Origin: an uncultured Methylophaga sp.
Lineage (GTDB): Bacteria > Pseudomonadota > Gammaproteobacteria > Nitrosococcales > Methylophagaceae
Direction of reading: 5' to 3'
Assembly: GCA_946885755.1 (NCBI GenBank)
Contig: CAMPHB010000069.1
Span: 1 to 6,799 of the forward strand
Length of the DNA stretch: 6,799 nt
The notes below the pieces were generated by a model. The model searched no databases. It was not told the DNA's origin and saw only the letters and a program-made list of their open reading frames with translations. Position 1 is the stretch's first letter, and the number at the start of each line of letters is the position of its first letter. Made by a program: the position numbers and the translations under genes. Positions 6,630 to 6,799 of the stretch are shown piece after piece.

Positions 6630-6799
6630 GTTTGGTGGAAGTAAAAGTCCCCGATATTGGTGATTTTGATGCCGTTGAGATCATTGAGGTGCTGGTATCG
6701 GTTGGTGATGAAGTCACTGAAAATCAGGACATTATTACCCTTGAGTCGGATAAAGCGGCGATGGAAATCCCGTCTTCGGCTGCCGGTAAGGTTGCTGAA
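6626..6799 (+). CDS. Lipoyl-domain protein, probable dihydrolipoyl dehydrogenase (E3) with N-terminal lipoyl domain, 3' end outside window
   Basis: The frame is open from the ATG at 6626 to the window edge (58 codons). It encodes most of a biotinyl/lipoyl domain, with [17 protein letters not shown] followed by [11 protein letters not shown], where Lys43 is the lipoylation site. The ATG overlaps the aceF stop as ATGA, and GGAAGG (6612-6617) lies 8 bases upstream, so translation is probably coupled. In many beta- and gammaproteobacteria, the third gene of an aceE-aceF operon is an lpdA whose dihydrolipoyl dehydrogenase carries such a lipoyl domain. That is the most likely identity here. The FAD-binding part is not in the window, so another lipoyl-domain protein (for example a second E2) cannot be excluded, and I give no gene symbol. 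Confidence 0.75.
   Translation, partial: MSLVEVKVPDIGDFDAVEIIEVLVSVGDEVTENQDIITLESDKAAMEIPSSAAGKVAE

Overview
The window looks like a gammaproteobacterial chromosome segment. The evidence is a homodimeric-type AceE of E. coli length, an aceE-aceF-lipoyl-protein gene order, and an MsrP/MsrQ pair closely resembling the enterobacterial proteins. Base composition is mixed (about half GC by eye). I cannot resolve the genus. All genes lie on the + strand, and nothing in the window looks like a mobile element, CRISPR array or stable RNA gene.

Left part (1-2482): the window opens inside the 3' end of a small gene. Its product ends in three Cys-pair repeats of the EGKCGEAKCG type. This matches the HvfA family of copper-related RiPP precursors, whose cysteines are modified by MNIO (DUF692) enzymes. 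After a strong hairpin comes a DoxX-type membrane protein of the HvfX kind. Ten bases later begin msrP and msrQ, the periplasmic molybdenum-dependent methionine sulfoxide reductase and its heme membrane partner. hvfX, msrP and msrQ are packed like one operon. The layout suggests an envelope stress module combining copper binding (HvfA/HvfX) with repair of oxidised periplasmic proteins (MsrPQ).

Middle (2483-2646): a gene-free gap of 164 bases with competing small hairpins, one of them terminator-like. It also holds a likely extended -10 promoter and a good Shine-Dalgarno sequence for aceE.

Right part (2647-6799): the pyruvate dehydrogenase operon. It contains aceE (E1, 884 aa), aceF (E2, 441 aa, with one lipoyl domain) and the first 58 codons of a third gene that starts with a second, closely related lipoyl domain. 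The third gene is most likely a lipoyl-domain-bearing dihydrolipoyl dehydrogenase (E3), cut by the window edge. The genes are 2 bases apart and then overlap by 4 bases, so they are probably translationally coupled.

The most interesting region is the HvfA-HvfX-MsrPQ neighbourhood. The pyruvate dehydrogenase part is ordinary apart from its lipoyl-domain distribution and an unusual lipoylation-site context in AceF.
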